Position numbers and translations under genes: made by a program. Source: Actinobacteria bacterium 69-20 (GTDB taxonomy: Bacteria > Actinomycetota > Actinomycetes > Mycobacteriales > Nakamurellaceae). Taken from it: a stretch of 64,000 nucleotides of DNA. Location of the stretch: contig MKSW01000036.1 in the NCBI GenBank assembly GCA_001897425.1, positions 17,575 to 81,574 on the forward strand, written 5' to 3'. Of the stretch, positions 1 to 10,941 are shown in pieces. Below the pieces are notes generated by a model, which worked only from the letters and a program-made list of their open reading frames with translations, searched no databases and was not told the DNA's origin. Within the stretch, counting starts at the first letter, position 1. Each line of letters begins with the position of its first letter.

Positions 1-1
1 C

Positions 2-136
2 GGGCACCGGGTTCTCGCGCACATCAGCGGCAAGATGCGGCAGAACTACATCCGCATCCTGCCCGAGGATCGCGTGGTGGTCGAGTTGTCGCCATACGAC
101 CTCTCCCGCGGACGCATCGTCTATCGCTACAAGTAA
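2..136 (+). CDS. infA: Translation initiation factor IF-1 (3' part, truncated by window start)
   Basis: Translation [44 protein letters not shown]; immediately upstream of rpmJ/rpsM. Confidence 0.95.
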   Translation, partial: GHRVLAHISGKMRQNYIRILPEDRVVVELSPYDLSRGRIVYRYK

Positions 137-295
137 GAACGCTGCCGGTGTGGCGAGCCTGCCACGCGGCGGCCCTGACGAACACCGAGCACCAGCTCGC
201 AGTTCATAAACACATCAGTTCATAGACAAAGCACCAAGAGATACAGCGCGCCCACTGCATGTGGCCGCCCGTCGGCCCGGCACCAGGAGAGAGCA

Positions 296-409
296 ATGAA
301 GGTCCAACCGAGCGTCAAGAAGATCTGCGACAAGTGCAAGGTGATCCGCCGGCACAGCGTCGTCATGGTCATCTGCGACAACCCGCGTCACAAGCAGCGT
401 CAAGGCTGA
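296..409 (+). CDS. rpmJ: 50S ribosomal protein L36 (bL36)
   Basis: 37 aa [37 protein letters not shown]; zinc-ribbon Cys pattern; not in the ORF track because it is short. Confidence 0.97.
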   Translation: MKVQPSVKKICDKCKVIRRHSVVMVICDNPRHKQRQG

Positions 410-602
410 GTGCAGCGTTGGCACTTTTATGACGTTGTTCGCGGCGGTTTCACCGTCGTGAGGCTGTAGTACCCCCATCGCGTCACCAACCACCCGCGCC
501 GGTTCGGCCGGGTGGCCACCCCCGGACGGAGGCCGGGGCTCGAGTTCCGACTCGGGACGGGACGCGACCGACACCTCCGCGACGAAAAGGAGAGCGCGCC
601 AG

Positions 603-980
603 ATGGCACGACTCGTCGGAGTCGACCTCCCCCGCGACAAGCGGATGGAGGTCGCACTGACCTACATCTACGGGATCGGCCGGACCCGATCCCTGGCCCT
701 ACTCAAGGCCACCGGCATCGACCCCGATATGCGCAGCAAGGACCTGACGGACGATCACGTCTCGGCACTGCGTGACGCGATCGAAGCGGGCGAGTACAAG
801 GTCGAGGGCGACCTGCGCCGCGAGGTGCAGGCCGATATCCGTCGCAAGATGGAGATCGGCTCCTACCAGGGGATCCGTCATCGCCGTCACCTGCCGGTTC
901 GCGGCCAGCGCACGAAGACCAACGCGCGCACCCGCAAGGGACCGAAGAAGACCATCGCCGGCAAGAAGAAGGCCAGGTAA
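603..980 (+). CDS. rpsM: 30S ribosomal protein S13
   Basis: [28 protein letters not shown]...[11 protein letters not shown]. Confidence 0.98.
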   Translation: MARLVGVDLPRDKRMEVALTYIYGIGRTRSLALLKATGIDPDMRSKDLTDDHVSALRDAIEAGEYKVEGDLRREVQADIRRKMEIGSYQGIRHRRHLPVRGQRTKTNARTRKGPKKTIAGKKKAR

Positions 981-986
981 TCCCGC

Positions 987-1397
987 ATGCCACCGAAGAC
1001 ACGCCAAGCCGCCGGCCAGGTCAAGAAGATCCGGCGCAAGGAGCGCAAGAACGTCTCCCACGGCCAGGCACACATCAAGAGCACGTTCAACAACACCATC
1101 GTGTCGATCACCGATCCGACCGGTGCGGTGATCAGCTGGGCATCGGCCGGCCACGTCGGCTTCAAGGGCTCGCGCAAGTCGACGCCGTTCGCCGCGCAAA
1201 TGGCCGCGGAGAACGCGGCGCGTCAGGCGATCGAACACGGCATGCACAAGGTCGACGTGTTCGTCAAGGGCCCCGGCTCCGGCCGGGAGACCGCCATCCG
1301 CTCGCTGCAGGCCGCCGGCCTCGAGGTGGGCGCCATCTCCGATGTCACCCCGCAGGCCCACAACGGCACCCGTCCGCCGAAGCGGCGCCGGGTCTGA
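987..1397 (+). CDS. rpsK: 30S ribosomal protein S11
   Basis: [47 protein letters not shown]-terminal RPPKRRRV. Confidence 0.98.
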   Translation: MPPKTRQAAGQVKKIRRKERKNVSHGQAHIKSTFNNTIVSITDPTGAVISWASAGHVGFKGSRKSTPFAAQMAAENAARQAIEHGMHKVDVFVKGPGSGRETAIRSLQAAGLEVGAISDVTPQAHNGTRPPKRRRV

Positions 1398-1427
1398 CGC
1401 GGGCGAAGAGGGAGGAAGCGAAAACTC

Positions 1428-2033
1428 ATGGCCCGTTACACCGGACCCGTCACCAAGAAGTCCCGTCGCCTGCGCACCGACCTGGTCGGCGGCGACATGT
1501 CCTTCGACCGCCGGCCGTTCCCCCCGGGGCAGCACGGCCGCGCGCGCATCAAGGAGAAGGAATACCTGACGCAGCTGCAGGAGAAGCAGAAGGCCCGCTT
1601 CACCTACGGCGTCATGGAGAAGCAGTTCAGCCGGTACTACAAGGAGGCCGCGGGGCGCTCCGGCAAGACCGGTGACAACCTGCTGCAGATCCTCGAGTCG
1701 CGCTTGGACAACGTCGTCTACCGCGCAGGTTTGGCGCGCACCCGTCGCGCTGCTCGCCAGCTCGTCACCCACGGCCATCTCGAGGTCAACGGTCAGCGCG
1801 TCGACGTGCCCAGCTACCGGGTCGAGCAATACGACATCGTCACCGTGCGCAAGCAGTCGGTGGAGAAGTTCCCGTTCGAGCTGGCCCGCGAGACCTACGG
1901 CGAGCGGCATGTGCCGGCCTGGATGCAGGTCGTGCCCGGCTCGCTGCAGATCCTCATCCATCAGCTCCCGGTTCGGGAGCAGATCGAGTCGCAGCTCACC
2001 GAACAGCTCATCGTCGAGTACTACTCGAAGTAG
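1428..2033 (+). CDS. rpsD: 30S ribosomal protein S4
   Basis: MARYTGPVTKKSRRLRTDLVGG... S4 domain; 201 aa. Confidence 0.98.
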   Translation: MARYTGPVTKKSRRLRTDLVGGDMSFDRRPFPPGQHGRARIKEKEYLTQLQEKQKARFTYGVMEKQFSRYYKEAAGRSGKTGDNLLQILESRLDNVVYRAGLARTRRAARQLVTHGHLEVNGQRVDVPSYRVEQYDIVTVRKQSVEKFPFELARETYGERHVPAWMQVVPGSLQILIHQLPVREQIESQLTEQLIVEYYSK

Positions 2034-2040
2034 CCATGGT

Positions 2041-2076
2041 GCATGCCGGGTGGGTCTCGCGACCCGCCCGGCGTGC
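2041..2076 (+). terminator. Hairpin downstream of rpsD
   Basis: gcatgccgggtgggtctcgcgacccgcccggcgtgc inverted repeat directly after the rpsD stop. Confidence 0.7.
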
Positions 2077-2161
2077 TTCGTCATCGAAGCGGCCGGGCCC
2101 GGCCGCTTGATCCGCATGACGTCATATAGCGGGCGTCACGTGTGAATACGGAGGAATCTAC

Positions 2162-3193
2162 GTGCTGATCTCACAGCGCCCCATCCTGACCGAGGACGTC
2201 ATCGTCCCCGATCTGCGTTCACGGTTCACCATCGAACCGCTCGAACCCGGATTCGGTTACACCCTCGGAAATTCCCTGCGTCGAACGCTGCTGTCGTCCA
2301 TCCCCGGTGCGTCGGTGACGAGCATCCGCATCGACGGCGTGCTGCACGAGTTCACCACCATCCCCGAGGTCAAGGAAGACGTCACCGAGCTGATCCTCAA
2401 CCTCAAGGAACTGGTCGTGTCCTCCGATGAGGACGAGCCGGTGACGATGTACCTGCGCAAGCAGGGTCCGGGCGAGGTCACCGCGGCGGATATCGCGCCG
2501 CCCGCCGGCGTGACGGTGCACAACCCCGAGCTCAAGCTGGCGACCCTGACGAAGAAGGGCAAGCTGGAGATCGAGCTCACCGTGGAGCGTGGCCGCGGGT
2601 ATGTTCCGGCCGCGCCGAACAAGGTGGTGGGCGCGGATATCGGGACGATCCCGGTGGACTCGATCTATTCCCCCGTCAAGAAGGTCACCTACCGCGTCGA
2701 GGCGACCCGTGTCGAGCAGCGCACGGACTTCGACAAGCTGATCCTCGATGTCGAGACCAAGCCCTCGATCACCCCGCGCGACGCGCTCGCATCCGCCGGC
2801 GCGACGCTGGTCGAGCTCTTCGGGCTCGCGCGCGAACTCAACGTGGAGGCCGAGGGGATCGAGATCGGCCCCAACGCGGCCGAGGCCGATCACATTGCCG
2901 CGTTCGCCATGCCCATCGAGGACATGGATCTGACGGTGCGGTCCTACAACTGCCTCAAGCGTGAAGGCATCCACACCGTCGGCGAGCTGGTCACCCGCAC
3001 CGAGGCGGACTTGCTGGACATCCGCAACTTCGGTCAGAAGTCGATCGACGAGGTCAAGGAGAAGCTGTACGGCCTGGGGCTGGCGCTCAAGGACTCCGGC
3101 ATCGGCTTCGAGCCGGGCGGTGAGGCCGTGTACGGCGACGACGAGTGGGCTGACGACGACGGCGACGACTACGCCGAGACGGAACAGATCTGA
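2162..3193 (+). CDS. rpoA: DNA-directed RNA polymerase subunit alpha (GTG start)
   Basis: [49 protein letters not shown]; alphaCTD present. Confidence 0.98.
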   Translation: MLISQRPILTEDVIVPDLRSRFTIEPLEPGFGYTLGNSLRRTLLSSIPGASVTSIRIDGVLHEFTTIPEVKEDVTELILNLKELVVSSDEDEPVTMYLRKQGPGEVTAADIAPPAGVTVHNPELKLATLTKKGKLEIELTVERGRGYVPAAPNKVVGADIGTIPVDSIYSPVKKVTYRVEATRVEQRTDFDKLILDVETKPSITPRDALASAGATLVELFGLARELNVEAEGIEIGPNAAEADHIAAFAMPIEDMDLTVRSYNCLKREGIHTVGELVTRTEADLLDIRNFGQKSIDEVKEKLYGLGLALKDSGIGFEPGGEAVYGDDEWADDDGDDYAETEQI

Positions 3194-3252
3194 TCGGACC
3201 CTTCGCCTTCGCGGAGAGTCCGACGCAGCAGACGAGATCAGGAGCAATCACC

Positions 3253-4071
3253 ATGCCCACCCCCACCAAGGGCCCCCGGCTCGGCGGGACACCGGCGCAC
3301 GAGCGGCTGATTATGGCCAATCTGGCGCAGTCCCTGTTCGAGCACGGAAAGATCACCACGACGACGGCCAAGGCGAAGCGGCTGCGCCCGCTTGCGGAGA
3401 AGCTGATCACGGCGGCGAAGCGCGGCACGCTGCACTCGCGGCGCACGGTGCTCAAGACGATCCGCAACAAGGACGTCGTGCACAAGCTGTTCGCCGAGAT
3501 CGGCCCGTCGTTCGCCACGCGCGAGGGCGGCTACACGCGCATCACCAAGACGATGCCGCGCAAGGGCGACAACGCACCGATGGCCGTGATCGAGCTGATC
3601 GGCGAGGAGACGGTGTCCGCGGCCGCGTCGCGCACCGCCCGGGCCGCCGCGTCGCGGCGTAAGACTGCTGTCACCGCCACGGCGACCGCGCCTGCCCCTG
3701 AGGCTGCCGAGGCTGCCGCAGCTTCCGAAGCGGCTTCCGCCGATGACGATGTGTCCGTGGAAGAGCCCGTTCCGACCGCCGAGGTCGAGGAGGGCGCCGA
3801 CTCTGCCGAGGTGACCGAAGAAGTCGTCGAGGTCGAGGAGTCCGCCTCCACGGAGGAGGCGCCCTACGGCGAGGGCTCGCACGCTCCGCTGGCGGACGGA
3901 TCGCAGCCGGAAGGCTTCCCGATCAAGGGCAACGCCGATTCGATGCTGTACCACGTGCCGGGTAGCTCGCACTACGAGCAGACCGTCGCCGAGGTGTGGT
4001 TCGCGTCCGCGGAAGCCGCCGAGGCGGCCGGATTCTCGTTGCCGCCGTCACAGCGGCCCAGCGAGGACTAA
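3253..4071 (+). CDS. rplQ: 50S ribosomal protein L17 with long acidic linker and C-terminal extension
   Basis: N-terminus [38 protein letters not shown]-terminus [44 protein letters not shown]. Confidence 0.95.
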   Translation: MPTPTKGPRLGGTPAHERLIMANLAQSLFEHGKITTTTAKAKRLRPLAEKLITAAKRGTLHSRRTVLKTIRNKDVVHKLFAEIGPSFATREGGYTRITKTMPRKGDNAPMAVIELIGEETVSAAASRTARAAASRRKTAVTATATAPAPEAAEAAAASEAASADDDVSVEEPVPTAEVEEGADSAEVTEEVVEVEESASTEEAPYGEGSHAPLADGSQPEGFPIKGNADSMLYHVPGSSHYEQTVAEVWFASAEAAEAAGFSLPPSQRPSED

Positions 4072-4080
4072 ATCCCGGGA

Positions 4081-4143
4081 AGATCACCAGGTGTGGAGGA
4101 TGTGCGCCGTGACTCGGCGCGTTTACTCCGCAACTGGTGATCT
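4081..4143. repeat. Long imperfect inverted repeat between rplQ and truA
   Basis: agatcaccaggtgtggag ... ctccgcaactggtgatct. Confidence 0.7.
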
Positions 4144-4163
4144 TTCTGCATCCGGGGGCATCG

Positions 4164-5087
4164 ATGTCCGGCAGTGACGCGAGCGTGGCTGGGCCGATGC
4201 GGCTCCGCTTGGACCTCTCGTACGACGGCACCGATTTCTCCGGCTGGGCAGTGCAGCCAGGGCGTCGCACCGTGGCCGGCGTGCTGGGCGAGGCCCTGGC
4301 CACGCTGTTCCGCAGGCCGGTGCCCTTGGTGGTCGCGGGCCGCACGGACGCCGGTGTTCACGCGACCGGGCAGGTCGCACATATCGACGTGGATCCCGAC
4401 GGCTTAGCGGCACTCGCGCCTCGAGGTCTAGCTGGGCAGACGGGGAATGGCGCGGACGCGGGCGTGATCGGTCTGCGGCGGCGGCTGGCCGGACTGCTGC
4501 CACCCGACGTCCGCGTCCCTGTGATCGGTGCGGCGCCGGACGGGTTCGACGCGCGATTCTCGGCCCTGCGACGGCACTATCGCTATCGGATCGTGTGCTC
4601 CGATTGGGGTGTGCCGCCGCTGGGGCGGGCCGATGTACTGGCGTGGCGGCGGCAGCTCGACGTGCACGCGATGCAGGACGCCGCCGATCCAATGCTGGGT
4701 CTGCATGACTTCGCGGCGTACTGCAAACCGCGGGCCGGTGGAACGACCGTCCGCGACCTGCAACGGCTCACCATCGCCCGCGTTCCGCCACCGGCGAAGG
4801 ACTGCGCCCTCATCGAGATCGACGTCACGGCCGACGCGTTCTGTCACTCGATGGTGCGAAGCCTGGTCGGCGCGCTGATCGCGGTCGGCGAGCGGAGGTT
4901 CGAGGTGGACCGGCCCGCGCAGTTGCTCGCGGCGCGGCAACGGACGGAGCACATTTCGGTGGCTCCCGCCCGCGGGCTGACCCTGATCGGCGTCGACTAT
5001 CCCCCCGACGCGATGCTCGCCGACCGGGCCGCGGCGACCCGGGCACTGCGCGAGGATCCGTGCGATTGCGGCGGGCTCGAGCGGTGA
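4164..5087 (+). CDS. truA: tRNA pseudouridine(38-40) synthase TruA
   Basis: LRLDLSYDGTDFSGWAVQPGRRTVAGVLGEAL; GRTDAGVHATGQVAH catalytic motif. Confidence 0.95.
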   Translation: MSGSDASVAGPMRLRLDLSYDGTDFSGWAVQPGRRTVAGVLGEALATLFRRPVPLVVAGRTDAGVHATGQVAHIDVDPDGLAALAPRGLAGQTGNGADAGVIGLRRRLAGLLPPDVRVPVIGAAPDGFDARFSALRRHYRYRIVCSDWGVPPLGRADVLAWRRQLDVHAMQDAADPMLGLHDFAAYCKPRAGGTTVRDLQRLTIARVPPPAKDCALIEIDVTADAFCHSMVRSLVGALIAVGERRFEVDRPAQLLAARQRTEHISVAPARGLTLIGVDYPPDAMLADRAAATRALREDPCDCGGLER

Positions 5088-5181
5088 TGCGGAGCGGGCC
5101 GTCCGGCGGGAACAGTATGGTCGGCCGCGCAGTGGTGGTACGTTGTCACCCATACAGGCGAAGCCAGCGGACGGAGTGAGC

Positions 5182-5973
5182 ATGAGCGATCTCATCGCTG
5201 GCTCGCGCACAGGTACCGATGCAGTGACGAACCCTATGACGAATCCCGCGACGAGCCGTGTGCCGAGCGCAGCGACCGGCTCCCCGACAATCGAGCAGGA
5301 CCTGATCGCGCGCGCCACCGAGATGAATGTCGGCGTGGGCGTGATGCGGATCGACAACGGCGAAGACATGCAGCGGTGGGTCGATCAGCACATGGCGTCC
5401 GTGAGGCAGGGGTTGTGGAGTCTCCTCCCGTCGGGGCCATATCCCCTGGACATTTTGCGCAGTTCGTGGGACAGCGATACCAACGTCATGGCACGCGGAG
5501 TCCAACTTAAGATTATCTATCAGGCTGATGCGGTGCGCACCCCACCGATGATGCAGTATGTGTCGGACCTTGCCTCGGTCGGTGCCGAAATCCGCATTCT
5601 TCGACGTGCGAGCCATCGCATCATGATCTTCGACCGGCGAGCCGTATTTATTGCGACGCAGCCGGACACGCTCGACCTTCCGTATCTCTTGGTGAGCGAA
5701 CCCGCCCTGGTCCGGAATTTCTGCAATCAGTTCGCCAACAATTGGCGGGTTGCTCACTCCATCGGTATTACCGCGGAAGACGTGTTGGATTTTGAACGCG
5801 TTCACGAGATTCTGCGCGTGCTTGCGTCCGGTGCCACCGATGAGGCCGCGGCACGACAACTCGGTGTATCCGATCGGACCATCCGGCGACGCGTCGCGGC
5901 CGTGATGGACCTACTCGGTGCGACCAGCAGGTTCGAGGCCGGGGTGAAAGCCGTCGAAGCCGGCTGGCTCTGA
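5182..5973 (+). CDS. Transcriptional regulator: PLD-like/TrmB-type sensor region plus C-terminal HTH
   Basis: Central RGVQLKIIYQADAVRTPPMMQYVSDLASVGAEIRIL and C-terminal HTH LASGATDEAAARQLGVSDRTIRRRVAAVMDLLGATSRFEAGVKAVEAGWL. Confidence 0.75.
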   Translation: MSDLIAGSRTGTDAVTNPMTNPATSRVPSAATGSPTIEQDLIARATEMNVGVGVMRIDNGEDMQRWVDQHMASVRQGLWSLLPSGPYPLDILRSSWDSDTNVMARGVQLKIIYQADAVRTPPMMQYVSDLASVGAEIRILRRASHRIMIFDRRAVFIATQPDTLDLPYLLVSEPALVRNFCNQFANNWRVAHSIGITAEDVLDFERVHEILRVLASGATDEAAARQLGVSDRTIRRRVAAVMDLLGATSRFEAGVKAVEAGWL

Positions 5974-5978
5974 CCGTC

Positions 5979-6209
5979 TTAGAAGCGCAGCCCTGCGGCC
6001 GCAGAGCCGACGGAGGCCGCAATCACGTGGGCGACCTGCGGCGCGCTCGTGGTCACATTGCGCGGTCCCGGACCCCAGCAGCTGCCGCATGCGGTGTGGC
6101 TGGACACCGACGGCGCCGGAGCTGCCGAAGCCGCGGATGTTGCGAACACCGTGCAGGCGGCCGCTGCCGCGATGGTTCCGACAAAGGCCGTGATCCGGGA
6201 GCGGGACAT
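5979..6209 (-). CDS. Small putative secreted protein
   Basis: MSRSRITAFVGTIAAAAACTVFATSAASAAPAPSVS... signal-peptide-like N-terminus, CGSC motif; 76 aa. Confidence 0.5.
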   Translation of the reverse strand: MSRSRITAFVGTIAAAAACTVFATSAASAAPAPSVSSHTACGSCWGPGPRNVTTSAPQVAHVIAASVGSAAAGLRF

Positions 6210-6379
6210 TGTGGGGTTCCTCTCTGTCGCCGGTGGAGGCGTTGAGTGAATGCGATACCTAACTATCAGGGACGCTCACCGGCATTGACGGATGGTTGTC
6301 CGGAATAGGACAGGGGTTTCGGCGTCCGCATCCGGACATCGGGCTCCACAAAGCCCGCGGATGTGTCGTACTTGTCAAC

Positions 6380-7435
6380 ATGATTGATCGTCATCTTGAA
6401 ACCTGGCTCACCGGAATGTCACCCGACGGGGCCGACCGCCCCGAGACGGTGCTGGTCGCATCCGCGGACGCCCCGCGTGATGCACGCATCCTGCTGCAGG
6501 GCACCTCCGTGCCTCGGTTCGGGGACGGCGGCGCACCGTTCGGCGCCATCCGCGAGCTACGGCAGGCACCGGACGGTGCCGAGCCGCGACACAGCGACGA
6601 GTTCGCCGGCCGGTTCGCCCCCGACGACGACGTCCGATTCGGCGACGGGCTCGTCATCAAGATCCGGCACTACGGTGTCGCGGACTTCGAGCCGTTCGAT
6701 GGCCCGACCGCGCTGGTGATCCACGATGACGACGATTTCTCCGCCTATCTGCGCGATGCCGATCGCGCGTGGCACTCGGGCTCCTTCGCGAACTACGTCA
6801 CCCATCCGCAGGCCGTGATTGCGAACCTGTCCGCGCTCGGCGGGTCCGAGGAGTACGCCGGACCGAACCATCGTTTGTACCTCGACGATGACGGCATCGT
6901 CCGCACCTCCCCGGCCGGTCGCGGACTAGGCCTTCCGGAGGAGGGCCTGCCGACGATCGACGCACGCTGGCAGCGCCACAACGCCGGAAGCAGCTGGCCC
7001 GACGCCTGCTCCCTCGATGACGCCCTGCCCGACGCCGACCGCACCGCCGCATTGTGGGAACGTCCCTGGATGCGTCGCTACGTGAGCGTGCTGCGGGCGA
7101 CGCGTCAGGCCCGGCTGCAGGAGCGCATCCCGTCGCGCATCTCCGGATTCGGCGGCCGGCTGTCGCCGGGCCTGGCCGACACCGATGTGCTCGACTCCAC
7201 GGACGCCCCGGTGATCGCACAGTTCGGCGCGACCTTCCGGGCGCTCGATCCGCACTGTGAGGCATGGGTCGAGATCGATTCTGATCAGGTTCGCGCGCTG
7301 GAGATGCTGCTGGTGGGCATCGCGGCGACGGAGATCCCGCAGGTCGCGGCGGTGCTGCAGCGCCTCATGGCGCACGGCGTGGCGCGATCGTGGTGTCTGG
7401 CGATGCGCGGCACGCGGGTCCCGGCCCGCAGCTGA
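6380..7435 (+). CDS. Hypothetical protein
   Basis: Long ORF with genuine-looking composition (MIDRHLETWLTGMSPDGADRPETVLVASADAPRDARILLQG...); no family recognised. Confidence 0.65.
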   Translation: MIDRHLETWLTGMSPDGADRPETVLVASADAPRDARILLQGTSVPRFGDGGAPFGAIRELRQAPDGAEPRHSDEFAGRFAPDDDVRFGDGLVIKIRHYGVADFEPFDGPTALVIHDDDDFSAYLRDADRAWHSGSFANYVTHPQAVIANLSALGGSEEYAGPNHRLYLDDDGIVRTSPAGRGLGLPEEGLPTIDARWQRHNAGSSWPDACSLDDALPDADRTAALWERPWMRRYVSVLRATRQARLQERIPSRISGFGGRLSPGLADTDVLDSTDAPVIAQFGATFRALDPHCEAWVEIDSDQVRALEMLLVGIAATEIPQVAAVLQRLMAHGVARSWCLAMRGTRVPARS

Positions 7436-7518
7436 CGGCGCGCCGCCGCCCCTGGTCCGACGCGTCGCTGCTTATAACCCGCCTATGACTCCGTCCATGA
7501 CGATGTGTCCGGCGATGC

Positions 7519-7567
7519 CCAACCCGGTGCGACCGAGGTCATTTTGACCTCGGTCGCACCGGGTTGG
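7519..7567. repeat. Perfect 23-bp-arm hairpin with 3-nt loop upstream of rplM (likely terminator of the upstream gene)
   Basis: ccaacccggtgcgaccgaggtca-ttt-tgacctcggtcgcaccgggttgg. Confidence 0.9.
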
Positions 7568-7745
7568 TAGTCTTAACGGTCGGTGCGCCGCAGGATGTGG
7601 CGCCCGGTCGTTTTCTGGTGCCTGCTGTGATCGGGTCACGTGAACGCGGCCGCGCGGCGAGATCCTCGGATCCGGTCCTCCGCACCGCAAGCAGGTGGGT
7701 AGCACCCCACATCGAACCTGGACGAAGAAACGAAGAGGCATCAGC

Positions 7746-8189
7746 GTGCGCACCTTCAGCCCCAAGGCGGCCGATATCACCCGCGCCTGGCACGTCATCG
7801 ACGCGACCGACGTCGTGCTCGGTCGTCTGGCCAGCCAGGCCGCGCAGCTCCTGCGCGGGAAGCACAAGGCGATCTATGCGCCGCATGTCGATACCGGCGA
7901 CTTCGTCGTGATCATCAACGCGGACAAGGTTGCCGTCTCCGGTAACAAGCGCGAAGGCAAGAAGCTCTACCGCCACTCCGGCTACCCGGGCGGCCTGCGC
8001 GAGCAGACGGTCGGCCAGCTGCTGGACTCCCGGCCGGAGAAGCTGGTGGAGAAGGCGGTGACCGGTATGTTGCCGCACGGCAGCCTCGGCCGGCAGATGG
8101 CGCGCAAGCTCAAGGTCTACGCCGGTCCGGCACATCCGCACACGGCGCAGCAGCCGCAGCCGTTCGAAATCCTGCAGGTCGCGCAGTGA
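7746..8189 (+). CDS. rplM: 50S ribosomal protein L13 (GTG start)
   Basis: [41 protein letters not shown]. Confidence 0.97.
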   Translation: MRTFSPKAADITRAWHVIDATDVVLGRLASQAAQLLRGKHKAIYAPHVDTGDFVVIINADKVAVSGNKREGKKLYRHSGYPGGLREQTVGQLLDSRPEKLVEKAVTGMLPHGSLGRQMARKLKVYAGPAHPHTAQQPQPFEILQVAQ

Positions 8190-8797
8190 GCAGCGCCGTG
8201 ACCGCCGCGAACGACCCGTCCCCCGAGAGCGAGAAGAGCATCTCCGTGACCGATCCCACAGTCGACACCGCCGCCGTCGAAGCGGCGGAAACCACCGACA
8301 CCGCAGCCGACCTCGTCACGGAAGTCGTGGCCGTCGACGATGGCGTGGAGGTCGAGGTCCGCCCTGAGGTGGCACCTGTGGTCGTTGCGACGTCGGGTCG
8401 CGTCCCGGCCGATCGCCCGATCATCACCGTCGGCCGCCGCAAGCAGGCGATCGTCCGGGTTCGCCTGGTGCCCGGCACCGGCGTCTTCACGCTCAACGGC
8501 CGCACACTCGACTCGTACTTCCCGAACAAGGTGCATCAGCAGCACATCAAAGAGCCGCTGACGGTGCTGGACAAGGCCGAATCGTTCGACGTCATCGCGC
8601 GCCTGCACGGCGGCGGGGTCACCGGCCAGGCCGGAGCGCTGCAGCTCGGCATCGCCCGCGCGTTAATCGAGATCAACCCGGACGACCGGCCCCCGCTCAA
8701 GCGCGCCGGGTTCCTCACGCGCGATGCGCGCGTGAAGGAACGCAAGAAGTACGGTCTCAAGAAGGCCCGGAAGGCTCCGCAGTACTCGAAGCGCTGA
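8186..8797 (+). CDS. rpsI: 30S ribosomal protein S9 with acidic N-terminal extension
   Basis: Conserved [34 protein letters not shown] ... [17 protein letters not shown]. Confidence 0.97.
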   Translation: MSSAVTAANDPSPESEKSISVTDPTVDTAAVEAAETTDTAADLVTEVVAVDDGVEVEVRPEVAPVVVATSGRVPADRPIITVGRRKQAIVRVRLVPGTGVFTLNGRTLDSYFPNKVHQQHIKEPLTVLDKAESFDVIARLHGGGVTGQAGALQLGIARALIEINPDDRPPLKRAGFLTRDARVKERKKYGLKKARKAPQYSKR

Positions 8798-10299
8798 TGC
8801 CCAGACTCTTTGGCACGGACGGCGTTCGCGGACTCGCGAACGCCGATCTCACACCGGCCCTGGCGCTCAGCCTGGCGACCTCGGCAGCACGGATCCTCAC
8901 GTCTGCGCCGTGGCGTGAGTCGATGGATCGCGCACGCGCAGGCGGGCTCGCCGCTTCCGCCCGTCGCGCCGCGACGCAACTGGACCAGGTCGGCGGCGGG
9001 GGAGCCGGCGCCGATCCCGAGGCTGCGGGTACTGCGGGCACCCCGCGACTCGGCGATCGGCCGTTCGCGGTGCTCGGGCGGGATCCGCGCGCATCCGGCG
9101 AGATGCTGGAGGCCGCGGTCGCCGCCGGGCTCGCCTCTGCCGGGGTCGACGTGCTGCAGCTCGGCGTCCTGCCGACACCGGCCGTCGCGTTTCTTACGGC
9201 GGATCTGGGCGCGGACCTGGGCATCGTCATCTCCGCGTCGCACAACGCTATGCCGGACAACGGCATCAAGATCTTCGGCCCCGGCGGGCGCAAGCTGTCG
9301 GACGAGGCCGAAGATGCCATCGAAGCAGGCCTGGTGGACGTGTCGGGGCTGCCCACCGGTGAAGGAGTCGGCCGCATCCGCCCGATGCCGGAAGCGGCTC
9401 GCCGCTACACCGACCACCTGCTGATCGGCACGCCGCACGCACTCAGCGGCCTGCGGGTGGTCGTCGACTGCGCGAACGGCGCGGCGTCGGCGGTGGCGCC
9501 CGAGGCGTATCGGCGGGCCGGTGCCGAGGTCGTGGTGATCGCCGGGTCGCCGGATGGCTGGAACATCAACGCCGGCGTCGGATCGACCCACATCGACTGC
9601 CTCCGCCAGGCGGTGATCGACCACGGCGCCGACCTCGGGATCGCCCACGACGGGGACGCCGATCGGTGTCTGGCCGTCGCCGCGGACGGCACTCTGGTCG
9701 ACGGCGACGCGATCCTCGCGTTGCTGGCGATGGCCCTGCGGGAACGCAACGAACTCTCCGGGAACGCCGTAGTGACGACGGTGATGGCGAATATCGGCTT
9801 CCATCGCGCGATGGCCAAGGCCGGCATCGCCGTGCGGACGTCTGCGGTAGGCGATCGTTACGTGCTCGCCGAGATGCAATCCGGCGGATACACGCTGGGC
9901 GGTGAACAGTCCGGGCACATCATCCTGTCGTCGATGGCCACCACGGGGGACGGGCTTTTGACCGCGCTCAATCTGATGGCGATCGTGGCCGCGACCGGTC
10001 GCCCGCTGGCGGAGCTCGCGGCCGACATCCCGCACTTCCCGCAGGTCCTCATCAATGTCGAGGTCGTCGACAAGGCCGCGGCCGTCGCGTCCGGCGTGGT
10101 GCGAACGGCCGTCGCCGAAGCGGAGGCCGAACTGGGTGACGCCGGCCGCGTCCTGCTCCGCCCCTCCGGCACCGAACCCCTGATCCGGGTCATGGTGGAG
10201 GCTGCGGACGAGGACGATGCGCGCCGCATCGCGGGTCGGGTCGCCGCGGCTGTGACACAGTCCGCGACCACTGGTTTCGGTCACGCGGCTGCGATCTGA
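8797..10299 (+). CDS. glmM: Phosphoglucosamine mutase
   Basis: [48 protein letters not shown]. Confidence 0.97.
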   Translation: MPRLFGTDGVRGLANADLTPALALSLATSAARILTSAPWRESMDRARAGGLAASARRAATQLDQVGGGGAGADPEAAGTAGTPRLGDRPFAVLGRDPRASGEMLEAAVAAGLASAGVDVLQLGVLPTPAVAFLTADLGADLGIVISASHNAMPDNGIKIFGPGGRKLSDEAEDAIEAGLVDVSGLPTGEGVGRIRPMPEAARRYTDHLLIGTPHALSGLRVVVDCANGAASAVAPEAYRRAGAEVVVIAGSPDGWNINAGVGSTHIDCLRQAVIDHGADLGIAHDGDADRCLAVAADGTLVDGDAILALLAMALRERNELSGNAVVTTVMANIGFHRAMAKAGIAVRTSAVGDRYVLAEMQSGGYTLGGEQSGHIILSSMATTGDGLLTALNLMAIVAATGRPLAELAADIPHFPQVLINVEVVDKAAAVASGVVRTAVAEAEAELGDAGRVLLRPSGTEPLIRVMVEAADEDDARRIAGRVAAAVTQSATTGFGHAAAI

Positions 10300-10321
10300 C
10301 GCTTCGATCGGCCGACGGGGA

Positions 10322-10801
10322 TCATCCCCGGCAGAATCCGGCCCGCTTCCGGTCCAGGCACAGCAAACCGGCAAGCGTGACCCCGTCCTCCTCGAGGACC
10401 ACCAGGCGTGCCAGCCCTCGGTCGTCGAGAATCTCGACGGCCTCGGTGACGGGCTGCCCCGGCGTGATCGTCGGGACGGTGCGGCGCGCGAACGTGCGGA
10501 TCGGCGAGTTCCCGGCGAGCAGGCTGGGCATGTCGCTGCGGTTCAACAGCCCGACGAACACCGTCCCATCCGCCACGATCGCGCTGACCACCTTCGGGTC
10601 CGCGAACATCGCCCGCGCATCGTTGACCGTCGCGTCGCCGCGGAGCGTCTTCGGATTGCGTAACATCACGTCTCGCACGAGTTGGGTGGCGGCGGTATCC
10701 CTTGTCACTTGGGGGAAGTCGCACGTGGCGGGGTCCATCAGATCGGCCGTGGCCATGTCGTTGCTCATCAGATCTGCGCTCCCGAATCCCGAATCCCACA
10801 C
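10322..10801 (-). CDS. CBS domain-containing protein
   Basis: TAATQLVRDVMLRNPKTLRGDATVNDARAMFADPKVVSAIVADGTVFVGLLNRSDMP; tandem CBS pattern; start uncertain. Confidence 0.75.
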   Translation of the reverse strand: MWDSGFGSADLMSNDMATADLMDPATCDFPQVTRDTAATQLVRDVMLRNPKTLRGDATVNDARAMFADPKVVSAIVADGTVFVGLLNRSDMPSLLAGNSPIRTFARRTVPTITPGQPVTEAVEILDDRGLARLVVLEEDGVTLAGLLCLDRKRAGFCRG

Positions 10802-10941
10802 CCCGGTCGCCGGGCGACCCTCGCGGCGTTCAGTCTATGCGGCGCGCCCGGACCCGGGCCGTGGTCGACATCACTCTGCACCCCAGGTACCGCAACCCCA
10901 GGTATTGCACACGGGTACTCCTGCGGCGATGCGACGACGGG

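Noticed and set aside
8536-10374. 612-aa minus-strand ORF
   Set aside because: Antisense shadow of rpsI/glmM with no recognisable family features.
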